NCBI GenBank assembly: GCA_964059195.1
Contig: CAXKWD010000005.1
Span: 144,919,686 to 144,983,685 of the forward strand
Reading direction: 5' to 3'
Length of the DNA: 64,000 bases
Source: Ectobius pallidus
Taxonomy: Eukaryota > Arthropoda > Insecta > Blattodea > Ectobiidae
In this document: piece by piece, positions 1 through 10,781 of the stretch
How the letters are laid out: every line of letters starts with the position of its first letter
How positions within the stretch are numbered: position 1 is the stretch's first letter
The notes under the pieces: generated by a model
What the model was told of the DNA's origin: nothing
The model's database searches: none
Seen by the model: the letters and a program-made list of their open reading frames with translations, nothing else
Program-made: the position numbers and the translations under genes

Positions 1-142
1 AACGCCATCTAAGAGGAGACATTCAAAACTCTAAACCCCTCCTTCCCAGGCGGGTCCCATTAGAAAATTGGTGGGAGGAGCCTAGTGCACAACATAAAAC
101 TATTTTTTTCCCCCAAATAGGTGGGTAGGGTGAAGAAGAAGA

Positions 143-369
143 GGCAAGAGAAAGGGAGGAAAAGAAAGAAATTACTCATGTTTTCCCAGTTTTGCCCTTT
201 GCATAATAGGTGACATTACTATTTCAAATGTTGCTGCTAGATGCCTCCCAGGAGGGCAAGAGAAAGGGAGGAAAAGAAAGAAATTACTCATGTTTTCCCA
301 GTTTTGCCCTTTGCATAATAGGTGACATTACTACTATTTCAAATGTTGCTGCTAGATGCCTCCCAGGAG
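143..369. repeat. 112 bp tandem duplication
   Basis: Two adjacent copies start at 143 and 255. Both run from GGCAAGAGAAAGGGAGG through a stretch ending GATGCCTCCCAGGAG. The second copy has a 3 bp insertion (an extra ACT). No ORF crosses the pair. It lies just downstream of the MADF gene stop codon and looks like a local duplication. Confidence 0.85.
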
Positions 370-397
370 GGTGCCGTTAGTGAGTAGGAGTGAGGAG

Positions 398-1278
398 CTA
401 GGACGCAGCAGTTTCTTCAGTTTTCCCAAATAAAGATAGGCCTACATTTAATTGGTTGTGTGAAGCTAATTTATAACCATATGCATTTGTAGTAGTGAAT
501 GTTTCATTACTGAGCGACTCGTCCAAATTGGATTTGCTGCTCCGCGATGTTATATGTGGTACGAGGAACATCATCCTGTCGTACCACATAAACGATGGCT
601 TGTAAACAGAATCGCCTCCCATCCCACTATGCAGGCACTTTGCAAGCTTTGTCCTGGAAATAAATAAAGCAATAATGTAATTTAAGTTCATACTATCATG
701 TATTTATATTTTTATGCATTCAAAGATAAGGGTGTTTTTTGTATTATACCATGCAACTCAATTGTAGACAACTATTTTGTATACATCACAAAGCGCAGTG
801 TCAACAATAATTAGGTTCACAGCTCTACTAAATTATTTATTCAGTTAATATGACGTATTGTTTTGTAAATAGCCTATGTCACATTTCCTTCCTACTTCAA
901 CCATGCAATGACCTAGGCAACAATGCCATTAGTTACCGTATGTTACGTTGTGGAATGGTGTGACCTCTGTTTTGTTATGTTTTGCGATGATACATAGATT
1001 TTTTACACAATTCTAAAATGCTACAGAGTAAAGTAATATATTGGTACTAACTTTTCACTGCAGAATTGTGTCCGAAGCCCGTTTATTTTGGCTTTGACTT
1101 CTGCACTGCTGGTGTCCTTCCTAACCTCGCTAACCACGGCTGCAATTTTACTTTCTGCTTCCCTTCGCGCGTTCCGATTATGGTAGAGAGGCATCTTGAC
1201 CTCATACAAACAGGGGTTCTTCTGGTATTCGTCTAGCAAGACGCATACCGCTTCCTTAGTCCAACCTGCACCAGCCAT
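398..1278 (-). CDS. MADF-domain protein, two exons (Harbinger-associated type)
   Basis: Exon 1 is 1278-1052 and exon 2 is 653-398. The ATG at 1278 opens a MADF-like helix-turn-helix: WTKEAVCVLLDEYQKNP, then a run ending KINGLRTQF. Exon 1 ends at a GTTAGT donor. Exon 2 follows a TTTATTTCCAG acceptor. Splicing keeps the frame and gives about 161 residues, with the usual C-terminal half containing SVYKPSFMWYDRMMFL. MADF proteins bind DNA; in arthropod genomes many are the second protein of PIF/Harbinger transposons, and others are host regulators with a BESS domain. No BESS motif is seen. No nuclease ORF of the same element was found next to it. Both exons are intact, so this could be a live gene or a young transposon gene. 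Confidence 0.65.
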
Positions 1279-1621
1279 TTTGGAAGAGCATGCAGGAGGC
1301 TTCGCTTTCCTCAGTTACCGGCAGATGGAGCGGAAGTTGCGCTAGACGCTGATTGGGCGTGGGGTGTTCACGTTCGTTGCGCTGATTGGCTTTTGACAGC
1401 CTTTTGACAGCTTATTTGCTAGAATTAGAACAAGTCCTATATGCCGACGCGATTAACCAAACGTTTACCAAAAGGCGAATTTGATCGTTAGCAATACCCA
1501 TTTGTTGAAAAGTGCTAGTTGTGCAATAAATTTAAAGAAAAATTTGACCGTGAGCAACAGGCATTAGATTTTGTGTGTTTAGTTTCTCCAGGTTGAAAAC
1601 CTGGACTTCCGTTTTAATAAT
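1279..1621. promoter_or_regulatory. CpG-containing upstream region of the MADF gene
   Basis: The stretch upstream of the MADF start is richer in CG dinucleotides than its surroundings (GCGCTAGACGC, GGGCGTGGGG). Its role as a promoter is inferred from position alone. No clear TATA box was found. Confidence 0.25.
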
Positions 1622-2018
1622 TTGACAATGCTTAAAGCAAATAATTGGATAGAAGAAGTAATTCCAAAAATGAAAGAACCACGTTTTACACGCACTAAAG
1701 TAGAGAAGAAAAAGCATCCTGCGCAGTCTTCACTACAAGCTATTATTGCCGCTGCCAGGAGAAAACAGAAATTGCTGAAGGCTGAAATTGCTAAAATTGC
1801 TGAAGGCTGTGATTTGGTTCCTTGTGATGAAACTTACAGAATGCTTAAATATGCTTAAAAGGACCAGTTCAAGATATTCAAGTGACAGACTCAGCTTTCT
1901 TGGCAGTTCTCATAACGAACATCCATCTTTAATGTCTGTGTCAGGAGATCTTATTTGCTTCAACTCCCCTGTTGAAGAACCCCCACCAATCCGAAGACGC
2001 TCAGCTCGCCTTAGCTAG
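1622..2018 (+). pseudogene. Unrecognised small basic protein, frame-shifted
   Basis: An ORF from 1622 to 1858 encodes a lysine-rich segment with a short predicted helix (AAARRKQKLLKAEIAKIAEG). A different frame carries on to 2018 and ends with an acidic/proline patch and RRRSARLS. The two frames overlap near 1790-1858 and read as one protein broken by a frameshift, or as an unsplit exon pair. A CAG|GTGAGT donor-like site lies at about 2174, just before a long T run. I do not recognise the family. Basic tails of this kind occur in chromatin proteins, but that is only a resemblance. Confidence 0.3.
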
Positions 2019-2178
2019 TTGCAGTAGGCCTAATACAAGAAATGTTTGTTTTTCTTCTATAGTAATGAGACATATTATAAGCCTCTCTTGACACACTGCA
2101 ACAAGAGACTATGTAGGAGCTGCTGTATTTCCAAGAGTCACTGCCTCCCAGATGAAACTTAACCAAAAGCTTCAGGTG

Positions 2179-2214
<36 letters not shown>

Positions 2215-2610
2215 GCAAGAAGCAAGCAGTGTTGCCAACTTAGCGGACTTCCCGTTAAATTTTGTGGATTTTCAACGGGGAAAAATATGGTTTTAGCGGA
2301 TAGCAGATTTTTTAGTGGATGTTGTGCTTTGACGGAATATTTAAAAAATGTAATATAATGTCATATTTTAAATGTTCTTTATTAAATTTTAGGGCTGCTA
2401 CACCTTGGCCCTCACTCCACTCTCTGCTGTGCATTACCAAAGTGACGGCCTGCTTTCCCTAGCCGTGCCTTCACTTCCTCGCAAGCTGGTCAATGCTGGT
2501 AATGGAGCTCACTGTTGTTGCATGTTATACTGCATGGACTGATATTGTTCCAATATGAAAAACAACCCTTGGACCAAAACAGCTCTTTCGAGAGTCAACA
2601 TATTTCACAA
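2019..2610. other. Non-coding stretch with T homopolymer
   Basis: Contains a run of more than 25 T at about 2185-2211 (a possible minus-strand poly(A) tail of an inserted retrosequence). No supportable gene was seen. Confidence 0.4.
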
Positions 2611-4001
2611 TTATAAAAAATCTAGATGTTCATCAAAAGATTCTGAATAGATGACCAAGTCATCTAGGTAGTGGAAGACATATTCAAACTTGACGTCTGA
2701 GAAAATGTCATCCAGGAGTCTGGTCAGGACTTGAGCACCCATGGCTAACCCGAAAGGCACGCGGGTGAACTGGAACAAATTCCAGACCGTTGCGAAGGCA
2801 GTCAGTCTCCTTGACTTCTCCGTCAACGGAATTTGATAATAGGCTTGGTTCAAATCTAAAGAAGTGAAAAATTTGGCTTTAGAAAAGAACTAAATGACGA
2901 ATGAATATCCGGAATTGGAACTGAGTCAATTTTAATCTTAGAATTCAAATATCGGTAATCAACCACCGGACGAAACTTACCGCTAGACTTCTCGACTAGA
3001 AAAATGGGGCTGCTGTAGTTAGACTTGGACTTTGTAATGACACCTTGTTCTAACATTGTTTGAATGTGTTCCTTCAAAAATTTTAACTTAACTGGGTTTA
3101 ACCTATAAGGAGGACGCCTAACAGGCTGATCGTCGATTAGTTCAATTTCATACTCGAGTACATTAGTCAGTCCCAATTCAGGAGTCAAAACGTCGGGAAA
3201 ATCATTAATCAGTGAAGTAACCTGGTCATTTTGTTTTTGCGGCAAGTGAGTAAGATCAATGCCTACAACATTAACTGAACTCTCCACATTAACCGATAAA
3301 TTATGACTTTCTGACTCAATAGGCCTAGTAGGTTTTCTCTGTCTACAATAATACGAGTTCACAAACTTTACTTTAGAAGCTGGGCTAAACCTGAAAAATG
3401 CCTGCCGCTCCTGCACATCCAACAACAGGCCGGTACGCTGCATGAAGTCAGCACCAAGTATCATAGGCATAACCAAATTGTCTGCGACCACGAAATTTAC
3501 CATCCAGGTAAAATCGAGGACTCGGATTTTCAACTTGGTTTTCCCCGCAATGGCGAGGGACCTTGAGTCAGCAGTGCTGCAAGGTTCCAAGTCATTGGTC
3601 AATTCTGGTACTTTCTCCAGACTGTGCAACCTATTGTAGGAATCCAAAGAGAGCAAACTCACGGTAGCGCCACTATCCAAAAGAGCTGAAAAGACATGGT
3701 GGCAAGTCTCCACTTCTATAAGCGGCAGACTCGAATCAACCAAGCCTTTCATTCCAGTAGACAAATGCTTCCGTTGTCTGTGCGGCAGACAGTTTACATG
3801 TTTAAGCCTATTAACATTTTTACAAGACACTTTCGGTTTACTTCGGAACACATGGGCTTCTCTATTTACAACATTGCTGCCCGCAGCAACACTATCTTGA
3901 CTAGGCGATGAAGAACTATTTACAAAAGAAACTGTTTCCCTAAACTCACAGACATCCCTATTTACAGATCCAATCACACTCGCAGTACAACCCGACCTAG
4001 G
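2611..4001 (-). pseudogene. Ty3/Gypsy pol fragment (protease and reverse transcriptase)
   Basis: Read on the minus strand, the open frame starts after a TGA at 4002-4004. It carries an aspartic protease motif (ALLDSGATVSLLS) and an ILGADF flap region, then a reverse transcriptase with FLVEKSSGKFRPVVDY and the catalytic YLDD. A frameshift near 2870-2885 separates the fingers (frame ending at 2856) from the palm (2853-2611). RNase H and integrase are absent because homology ends at 2611. The RT places it with the arthropod Gypsy group in which RT follows directly on a spacer rich in charged residues. It is a dead, 3'-truncated copy. Confidence 0.85.
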
Positions 4002-4070
4002 TCATTGAAGATGCTGACGGTGGCTCCGCTCGATACCACGCACGCCCTGCTGGCTGGGGTGCGCATGATA

Positions 4071-5122
4071 TCAACGCCTCTGAGCAGACCGGTCATCACC
4101 TTCACCACCAGAAGGTCTCCTGCGCTTGGGACATACATTCCTCAAATGCTCTTCACTTCCGCACTCATAACACCTACGCCTGTCTTTGAATTCATATTAG
4201 CCACATTCCTCCCCTGGTTCCTGTCAAATCTGGGATTATTATTTACATTTCTAGACCGTGAGTTTACACAAAGTGAATCTGAATAGCTCACACTGTTAAC
4301 TCGAGCACATAAGTTTTCCAACTCTCTGAAAGAAGATGGCCTCCTTTGGAAAATAACTTGGGACCTTGTTGCCGGAGCCATGCCATCAATTACATTATCA
4401 ACAATTTCTGACTCGCTTAACTCAAGGCGGAAGATAACAGCATACTGTTTAATGGACCAAACATATCTAGCAAAAGATTCACCTTCCTCCTGCACACGAT
4501 AGAAATACTTATGCAAGAGAGAGCTTCTTGCTCTAACAGGGAAATAAATCTCGAGTAATCTTACATGAAATTTCTCTAAGTCCGAACCAAAAAATACCGC
4601 GTCATTTGCCACTTCTCTAAGCCCACCATTAAGCTTGGCCGCCATGATCGCCAGTAGAGACACTTGGTTAAAATTGAAAATAACAGCTTGTCATTTCAGC
4701 TCATCCTCAAATCCTTCCAAAACTTCTGTGATTTCCTCCAGAATCATTAAGAACTGAGCATAAACCTCGGGTTTCTTTATTACATGCAGCCTATCGCTAA
4801 CAACATTAAAAAGCTGCTTCAGCTTTTGAGCATATTTAACTTCTTGTAGTGGAGTTAGTCTCCCTAACTTAGTCAAATTTTTAATATTATTCACTTTATC
4901 TGTTATTATTTTCAATTGAGTTTCTGCATCCGACTCACCTAGGCATTGTAGATCCACTGGTGCCTGGGCCATCTTGTCCAGTTTTTCTCTCAAATTAGCC
5001 ACTTTTTCACTAGCAGCAAACGGTATTTTCCTAATCTTCAATTCATATTCGAGATCATCCCTCAGCAAATACTGAGAAGGCACTGGTACTCGTTGCATTT
5101 TGGACATGAGAAGCAAATTCAA
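4071..5122 (-). pseudogene. Ty3/Gypsy gag with zinc knuckle
   Basis: ATG at 5122. The N-terminal third (5122-4691) ends at one in-frame TGA (4693-4691), after which the same frame continues to about 4180 with a capsid-like helical region (FARYVWSIKQYAVIF). The CCHC knuckle (CYECGSEEHLRNVC, about 4172-4131) lies in another frame, the one used by pol, and ends at a TGA at 4073-4071. So the copy has one nonsense mutation and one frame change before the knuckle. Gag would coat the element RNA. It lies immediately upstream of the pol fragment, which confirms one element. Confidence 0.75.
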
Positions 5123-5455
5123 CAGACTTTAGAATATTTAACAGGATAAAATGCAAATAATACAGCAAAACCGATCGTTTAAAATAATTCTAAAACCAAA
5201 CCAAGAAAGGACTCATGTTGCTCAAATTCACTAATGACTAATGGGACAAAAAAAAAATGCAAAAGCTAAGGGCTGCAGATAATTGTGGAATGTGGAAAGG
5301 AGTGCTACGGGTGACACCCGCAGGAAAGCTAACCTAACCTAATCAGTGGACCCGCCCAAAGGAAGAATGAGAACCCAGAGTGGGGCAACAGAACAAACAG
5401 AGCAACACAAAAATCCCTTTTTGTTTTAGTATATTTGCAGCATCTAATATTTTTT
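5123..5455 (-). other. Probable Gypsy 5' leader, ended by the LINE
   Basis: Lies upstream of the gag start on the minus strand. It has an A-rich run at about 5250 and TAACCTAACCTAAT at about 5330. No LTR boundary could be fixed. The LINE 3' tail begins next to it, so the LINE may have inserted into or beside the Gypsy leader. Confidence 0.3.
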
Positions 5456-5587
5456 ATAATAATAATAATAATAATAATAAATTATTTTTCGTTCAGCCAG
5501 TTACAAACCAGCAATAGACATCGTCCTAAACATTAAACAGTGAACTACTATATAAAACATTAAAACATAATAACATAAAAATTAATC
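5456..5587 (-). repeat. LINE 3' UTR and (TTA)n tail
   Basis: In element orientation the ORF2 stop at 5588 is followed by a short A/T-rich UTR and a run of about nine TTA/ATT units (5458-5483). Ending in a short microsatellite rather than poly(A) is typical of CR1/Jockey-group LINEs. Confidence 0.6.
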
Positions 5588-8443
5588 CTATTGTACAATA
5601 TTTCTTGTGAAATATTCGTCTATCTTATAAAAAGGATTCCTTGAGAGCCATTCGTGTAACGTATTTGCATATATATTAAAAGGCAAATGATGCCAGGCTA
5701 AAGGTAATCTATTATACATTCTTAATCCTAGATAATGGTGGTACCTCATAGTTGTAGACAATCTACATCTTGGTAAGTCTAAATTATTACTATACCTTGT
5801 TTGATGACCGTGTATGTTGTTTCTTGATTTATACAAATGTAGATTTTTTTTAACATAGATTAAAACATCATATATGTACAAATTAATGATGGATAAAATT
5901 CCTGTTTGAATAAATAGTGGTCTACAATGGTCCAAAGGCTTCGAATTGGTGAGGATCCTGAGGGCTTTCTTCTGAATAATTAATATTTTATATAGGCCAT
6001 CGCCATTGCCCCAGACAATCAACCCATACCTCATGATGCTTTCAAAAAAGGAAAAATAGGCCATTTTAAGATATTTCAATGAAACCTGTCTCTTTAAATT
6101 GACTAATAGATAAATTACCCTAGAAAGTCTTTTGCAAACATTGTCTATATGGGTTTTCCATGTAAGATTAGCATCTATACTAATTCCTAATAATTTGACT
6201 ACATCATTGTCTTCTGTGGAACTACCGTTTCTCAGAGACACACGTAAACTTTGAGTCTTATCAGCATTCAAGTATAGGCCATTTGTTTCAAACCAAGCAA
6301 CGGCTTCTGATAAGCTGCTTTCAGACAATATTTTCAACTCATCTAAATTCTTATGATAGTTTACTAAAGAGGTATCATCTGCATAAATTGTAGTAAAACT
6401 TGACATGTTAAAACTCAAATCATTAATTAAAATAAAAAATAAAATGGGCCCTAATACCGATCCTTGCGGTACACCGTATTTTATATCTAATATCTGTGAA
6501 CAGCTACCATTAACTTCAACTACTTGTTTGCGATCTGCAAGATATGCTTCAAAGATAGCTAGATCTTTACCTCTAAATCCATAAAACATTAATTTTTGTA
6601 TTAAAATATTATGCTGAACTGTATCAAAAGCTTTACTCAAGTCACATAAAGTGACTTGAGCAGAGTTACTGTTTTCTAAAACCACAAGTAATTGCTGTAT
6701 CAGATCATCAACTGCTTGGATAGCTGATCTGCCTGTGCGGTAACCATATTGAGAATCACTAAATAACTTATTAAATTCAAAATATTGACATATCTGCAAT
6801 TTTAAGATTTTTTCAAAGATCTTGGCCATGACTGGAATACATGAAATTGGCCGGTAGCTACTTGGTGTATCAGGATTACCTTTCTTAAAAATAGGAACTA
6901 CCCTACTAAATTTTAAAGATTTGGGGAAAGCCCCTGCTAAAATGCAACAATTTAAACAGTATGTCAGAGGCTCCAAGATTTCACCAACAACTTCTTTCAA
7001 CAAGTTACTGGTGAGACCATACACATCTTTAGTAGCTGATTTTTTTAGAGATACTATTAATCTCCACACATCTCTTGTAGAAACTGGTTGCAAGATACAT
7101 CCACCAACAGGTTGCACAATATTGACTTTATTTAAACATTGCACTGCACCACGTGAGGAGGCATTCACTTTAGCACTAATATCTTCTACTGAAGTAACAA
7201 AGAACTGGTTGAAGTCATCAGGGTGAATGGCGGATTCCACACCCCCAACCTTGGCTCTGTCCGTTGCCCGATTAATAATGGTCCAAGCAGCTCGGGATTT
7301 GTTGGAGGAATTCTCAATTAATTCTTCATTCTTCTGTATTTTTGCTTTTCTCAAAGCAAATCTGTATTGACGTTTCAAGTTTCTTAAAATAGTCAAGTGC
7401 TTGTCATTTTGTCCTCTTTCACATAAATCTTTACAAATTAAAATATAATTTTTCATTTGCTTAAGCTCCGGCGTGTACCAGTTAGAAGTTAATCTACCCC
7501 TTTTCTGCAATTGCCTTTCACTAGTACCGTATCTCTTTTTAATCGGAAAAGAATTATCAAACAAATTTAAAAATCTATCAAAAAAAACATCAAAACACTC
7601 ACTAGCTGACTCTCCTGACGAAAGAATAACAGCCCAGTCTTCTTCTGCTAACAATGCCTTAAAATATGCTATATTCTTCTTTGAGATTATTCTGTTATTT
7701 TGTGCAGTGTCATTAGGAGCACATTTGTTTGGTCTGCTATTTAGAGTAATATTTACTTCCAAATGCAACGCGTCATGATCTGATAATTCCGGATTAATGA
7801 CTTCTATTATGTAGTCACGAGCATTTATATCAGTTAAAATATTGTCCAAACAAGACTTACCACGTGTGGGTTTATCATTAATACAGTACAGACCATACTG
7901 CCTTAGTAAATTTAACAGTTGATCCACAGATGTTTTCTTGGTTGTTACATCAAAGTCGCTATTTATATCACCACATATAACTATTTTGAGTTTTAAACTC
8001 ACTAATTGCCTTAAAAGACATTCCAAAGATTTAAGAAAAATATCTGTCTTTCCCTGGGGTGATCTGTACAAAGAAACCACTATTATTTTTAAGTCCACCA
8101 ACTCAATTCCGGTGACTTCAAAGTGAAATTCTTGGCAAAAAGTGTTTAAATTCAGAGTTTTGAACATCGTGTTATCAGACACCAAAATACTTACACCACC
8201 GTGGATATTCTGGCTACGACAAAAGCTATTTGCTAGTACAAATCCTTCTGGTACCCATAGGCCTACTTCTTCAGACTTCAGCCAGTGTTCAGCTATACAA
8301 GCAACTGTATATTTTTCGTCAGTTAAAATGACTTCCAAATCTTCAATTTTTTCTTTTAGTCCTTGAATATTTATAAATAACAGATTTAGGCCAACCTTAG
8401 TTTGACTGTCTAGTCCCTCTATGTGTCTTTTTGATTTGGGCAA
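5588..8443 (-). CDS. LINE ORF2: endonuclease-reverse transcriptase, intact
   Basis: An unbroken 951-residue ORF. The N-terminal ~230 residues are an apurinic-type endonuclease (NLLFINIQGLKEKIEDLE, CIAEHWL, VVSLYRSPQG, ICGDINSDF, LSDHDALHLEV). A linker follows, then a reverse transcriptase with YRPISCIPVMAKIFEK, LCDLSKAFDTVQHNIL, GVPQGSVLGPILF and the catalytic YADDTSLV. The C-terminal thumb region contains VKLLGISIDANLTWK. ORF2 proteins nick target DNA and reverse transcribe the element RNA at the nick. The ORF1 end overlaps its start by 25 bp. No stop or frameshift was seen, so this copy is young compared with its neighbours. The clade call (Jockey/CR1 group, perhaps Kiri or Daphne-like) is tentative. 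Confidence 0.93.
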   Translation of the reverse strand: MPKSKRHIEGLDSQTKVGLNLLFINIQGLKEKIEDLEVILTDEKYTVACIAEHWLKSEEVGLWVPEGFVLANSFCRSQNIHGGVSILVSDNTMFKTLNLNTFCQEFHFEVTGIELVDLKIIVVSLYRSPQGKTDIFLKSLECLLRQLVSLKLKIVICGDINSDFDVTTKKTSVDQLLNLLRQYGLYCINDKPTRGKSCLDNILTDINARDYIIEVINPELSDHDALHLEVNITLNSRPNKCAPNDTAQNNRIISKKNIAYFKALLAEEDWAVILSSGESASECFDVFFDRFLNLFDNSFPIKKRYGTSERQLQKRGRLTSNWYTPELKQMKNYILICKDLCERGQNDKHLTILRNLKRQYRFALRKAKIQKNEELIENSSNKSRAAWTIINRATDRAKVGGVESAIHPDDFNQFFVTSVEDISAKVNASSRGAVQCLNKVNIVQPVGGCILQPVSTRDVWRLIVSLKKSATKDVYGLTSNLLKEVVGEILEPLTYCLNCCILAGAFPKSLKFSRVVPIFKKGNPDTPSSYRPISCIPVMAKIFEKILKLQICQYFEFNKLFSDSQYGYRTGRSAIQAVDDLIQQLLVVLENSNSAQVTLCDLSKAFDTVQHNILIQKLMFYGFRGKDLAIFEAYLADRKQVVEVNGSCSQILDIKYGVPQGSVLGPILFFILINDLSFNMSSFTTIYADDTSLVNYHKNLDELKILSESSLSEAVAWFETNGLYLNADKTQSLRVSLRNGSSTEDNDVVKLLGISIDANLTWKTHIDNVCKRLSRVIYLLVNLKRQVSLKYLKMAYFSFFESIMRYGLIVWGNGDGLYKILIIQKKALRILTNSKPLDHCRPLFIQTGILSIINLYIYDVLIYVKKNLHLYKSRNNIHGHQTRYSNNLDLPRCRLSTTMRYHHYLGLRMYNRLPLAWHHLPFNIYANTLHEWLSRNPFYKIDEYFTRNIVQ

Positions 8444-9465
8444 GTCGCTGAGTTTAAATCATCACTAGTATTACTTCTTTTGTTAAAGAATCTTGAAACA
8501 AACACATTTTTAGGCCAAAAATCTGGGGTATAAATGTCCTTGTACACACTAGCTGGAATACCTATTTTAAAAGAAGAATATTTATCAGGATATTTTGAGG
8601 TTAGCTTTTCGACAGTATAAGTTCCATTCTTTCCATCATTTAAATACTTTTGTATATCCTCACACTTAGTATTTACACCAAGTCTAGACACAAAAAGATA
8701 CAAAATACGATCCGTTGTGGTTAGGTTCTGATTACTTGTTGATGTACCTGTAATGAACATTTTCCTGTTGTTCTGCAACACATAAGACTTTTTACTGCCT
8801 TCTTCATTCTTTCCTTGCATTTTTAGATCTTCAATTCTTCTACGCCGTGATTTGTATAACTGAAAATCTTCACTTTCATTCTCACATATTACAGGTCCTT
8901 CATTATTCTCTTCAACAGATTTTTTCTCCAATTTTGTTAAATTGATTCGTTCACTTGTCAAAGAACTAGAACTAGATGGAACGACTATCTGATTCTGAAG
9001 TTCACTTCTTTCATTAACTGTCCTTGTACTTGAGTTTGATCTATCACTGTTATTATACGTATTGTTTTTTGAGAGGTAATCAGGCCTTTTATACTTTAAT
9101 TTACTTGCATAAGAAATCCCAGTGTCCTTATCATATGTCAATAATTCACTAATTGCATCCGCTTGGTTATTTAAAGCTAACTGTATACTTTCACTATCCT
9201 TCTTCATCATTTGTTGTTGTTCACTAATTTCCTTTTGGTTTTTGCTCAGTTGATAAATTTGATCCGTTAGTATTTTTAGTTGATCTTTTAATAACAAATC
9301 TTCATTATTTAAGGTATCAATGGTTTGAACCTGCACACTATTTACAATGGTGTCTTCTTGGTTATGTTGCCGGCACACATCACACATCCATATGGCTTTT
9401 TTTCCTAGGATCATGAAGCATTTATATTCTTCCTCACTTACACCTATGCAATCACTATGATATAG
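8419..9465 (-). CDS. LINE ORF1 with PHD-like finger
   Basis: The first ATG is at 9414, but the same frame is open to 9465, just after a TGA at 9468-9466. Those extra codons complete a PHD-like zinc finger: HSDC, then KCF, then WMCDVCRQH. The middle is a charged coiled-coil (KDQLKILTDQIYQLSKNQK), followed by a low-complexity serine/asparagine region. The C-terminal ~90 residues form a compact domain (RILYLFVSRLGVNTKCED), a common ORF1 RNA-binding-type end. ORF1 proteins bind the element RNA. The finger lacks a start codon in this copy, so the 5' end is probably truncated or mutated near 9466. Confidence 0.8.
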   Translation of the reverse strand, partial: LYHSDCIGVSEEEYKCFMILGKKAIWMCDVCRQHNQEDTIVNSVQVQTIDTLNNEDLLLKDQLKILTDQIYQLSKNQKEISEQQQMMKKDSESIQLALNNQADAISELLTYDKDTGISYASKLKYKRPDYLSKNNTYNNSDRSNSSTRTVNERSELQNQIVVPSSSSSLTSERINLTKLEKKSVEENNEGPVICENESEDFQLYKSRRRRIEDLKMQGKNEEGSKKSYVLQNNRKMFITGTSTSNQNLTTTDRILYLFVSRLGVNTKCEDIQKYLNDGKNGTYTVEKLTSKYPDKYSSFKIGIPASVYKDIYTPDFWPKNVFVSRFFNKRSNTSDDLNSATCPNQKDT

Positions 9466-9468
9466 TCA

Positions 9469-10220
9469 AGCTGCATTAAGTATCTTTACAGAAAAATCTA
9501 ACATTTAAATGATTTCACTTTAAACAAAATAATTTTAATTCATTTCTTCACATTTGAATAAAGGACTAAAACAAGATAAAATTTAGTATACCAAATTTCG
9601 TTTATAACAAGCGCAATAACTAAAATAAATTATCTTTGTTAATATACACTAAAATAAATGATTTATTTTATTTTATTTATACATAGGCCTATATTGTGAT
9701 CTCAAAGAGATTTGTTGGTACCAAACTATTTACATAATAATTTTTATACATTTAGTTTTCTAAAATACAACTTAAGTTAAAAATTTATACTGAGAGGGGA
9801 GATAAGTTAATTCATAAAGATGAAAACATGGGAAATAACCCAAGATGCTGAAAGATAATGACAGATTAATTAGTTGAAATGGGAGGCAACACTAAATTAC
9901 CGCCACATGGGCCGCCTCCAGACCCAAGCAACGGGATTCCTTCTATGGGTTATAGATATGTGCTAGAAAAACGGACGGAAACTAAGTAATCTAATTAAAA
10001 GCAAGTGATGTGTACACAATTACAAAAGAAATCGGAATTGAAACAAGAACTGAATCAGATATATGATGGTTAAGCTTCTGCCCCTGGCATGATGGCACCG
10101 AAGACAAATTTCATCATATTAACACTTGTTTAACACAGAAAACTACGGCAAAGCAAGGTACACATCACAAACAAAGCATAACCCGTTCAAATGAAAGCCA
10201 AAATCAAAGCCTGACCGGTT
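9469..10220. other. No gene seen; possible LINE 5' flank
   Basis: AT-rich from 9469 to about 9830, then more mixed sequence. I found no ORF or repeat end that I could support. Confidence 0.4.
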
Positions 10221-10500
10221 TTAAACCTGCCATTGATTGCGCCTCGGCACGAAGCAACATACCTTGTTCAATGCCATTTTCAGAATGCCGGAAGCCGGGA
10301 GAACGCTTCCCTGCCCAGACAGAAGCCGCCGCCAGACAGCAGCACCAGCTAGAGCCACGATGACGCGGGAACAGACTGCAGTCTGCCCGCGGCTATCAGT
10401 ACAGCAGCCTGGCCACAGCTTGAGACACTCAGTCAAGAGCAGCCCAAGGCAAGAAACCAGTGCAGCCAACTGTTTCTGTTAGGAAGGTGGCGAACTCTGG
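10221..10500 (-). promoter_or_regulatory. CpG-rich block with a possible first exon
   Basis: A GC-rich island inside AT-rich DNA, with many CG dinucleotides (GCCGCCGCCAGACAG, TGCCCGCGGC). On the minus strand it ends with AAAATGGCATTGAACAAG followed by GTATGT, which reads as a short first coding exon (MALNK) with a splice donor near 10260. MALNK also opens vertebrate WBP2, but five residues cannot identify a gene. It could equally be a transposon promoter. Confidence 0.25.
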
Positions 10501-10781
10501 CAAGAAGTAAGGAACTAATTGCACCGGCCTCAAATACGAGTCAGTGCACTGTGAATCTTTCAACTCCAGTATTGTCTTTCAGTCCACACTCAATCTCAGA
10601 GATCTGGGCAACTAAATCCGAAAGCTGGACAAAAGAAGTGGGTCTAGAGGCGAAGGTCAACCAGGAGCAAGTGGATGGAGCTAAACCCGAAAAATAACTT
10701 CTACAATCTGTTCCTTGGAATCAGAAACCTGAAAGACCAAGCAGCATGAAGACTAATGTCTGGATATATTCAGAAAGATGT
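10501..10781. other. No gene supported
   Basis: Mixed-composition DNA between the CpG block and the LINE ORF1 remnant. One minus-strand stretch (LSDLVAQISEIECGL, about 10590-10550) could be coiled-coil from a retroelement ORF, too short to call. Confidence 0.3.

Noticed and set aside
6921..8366. Several plus-strand ORFs opposite the LINE
   Set aside because: All are antisense shadows of the intact ORF2 frame.
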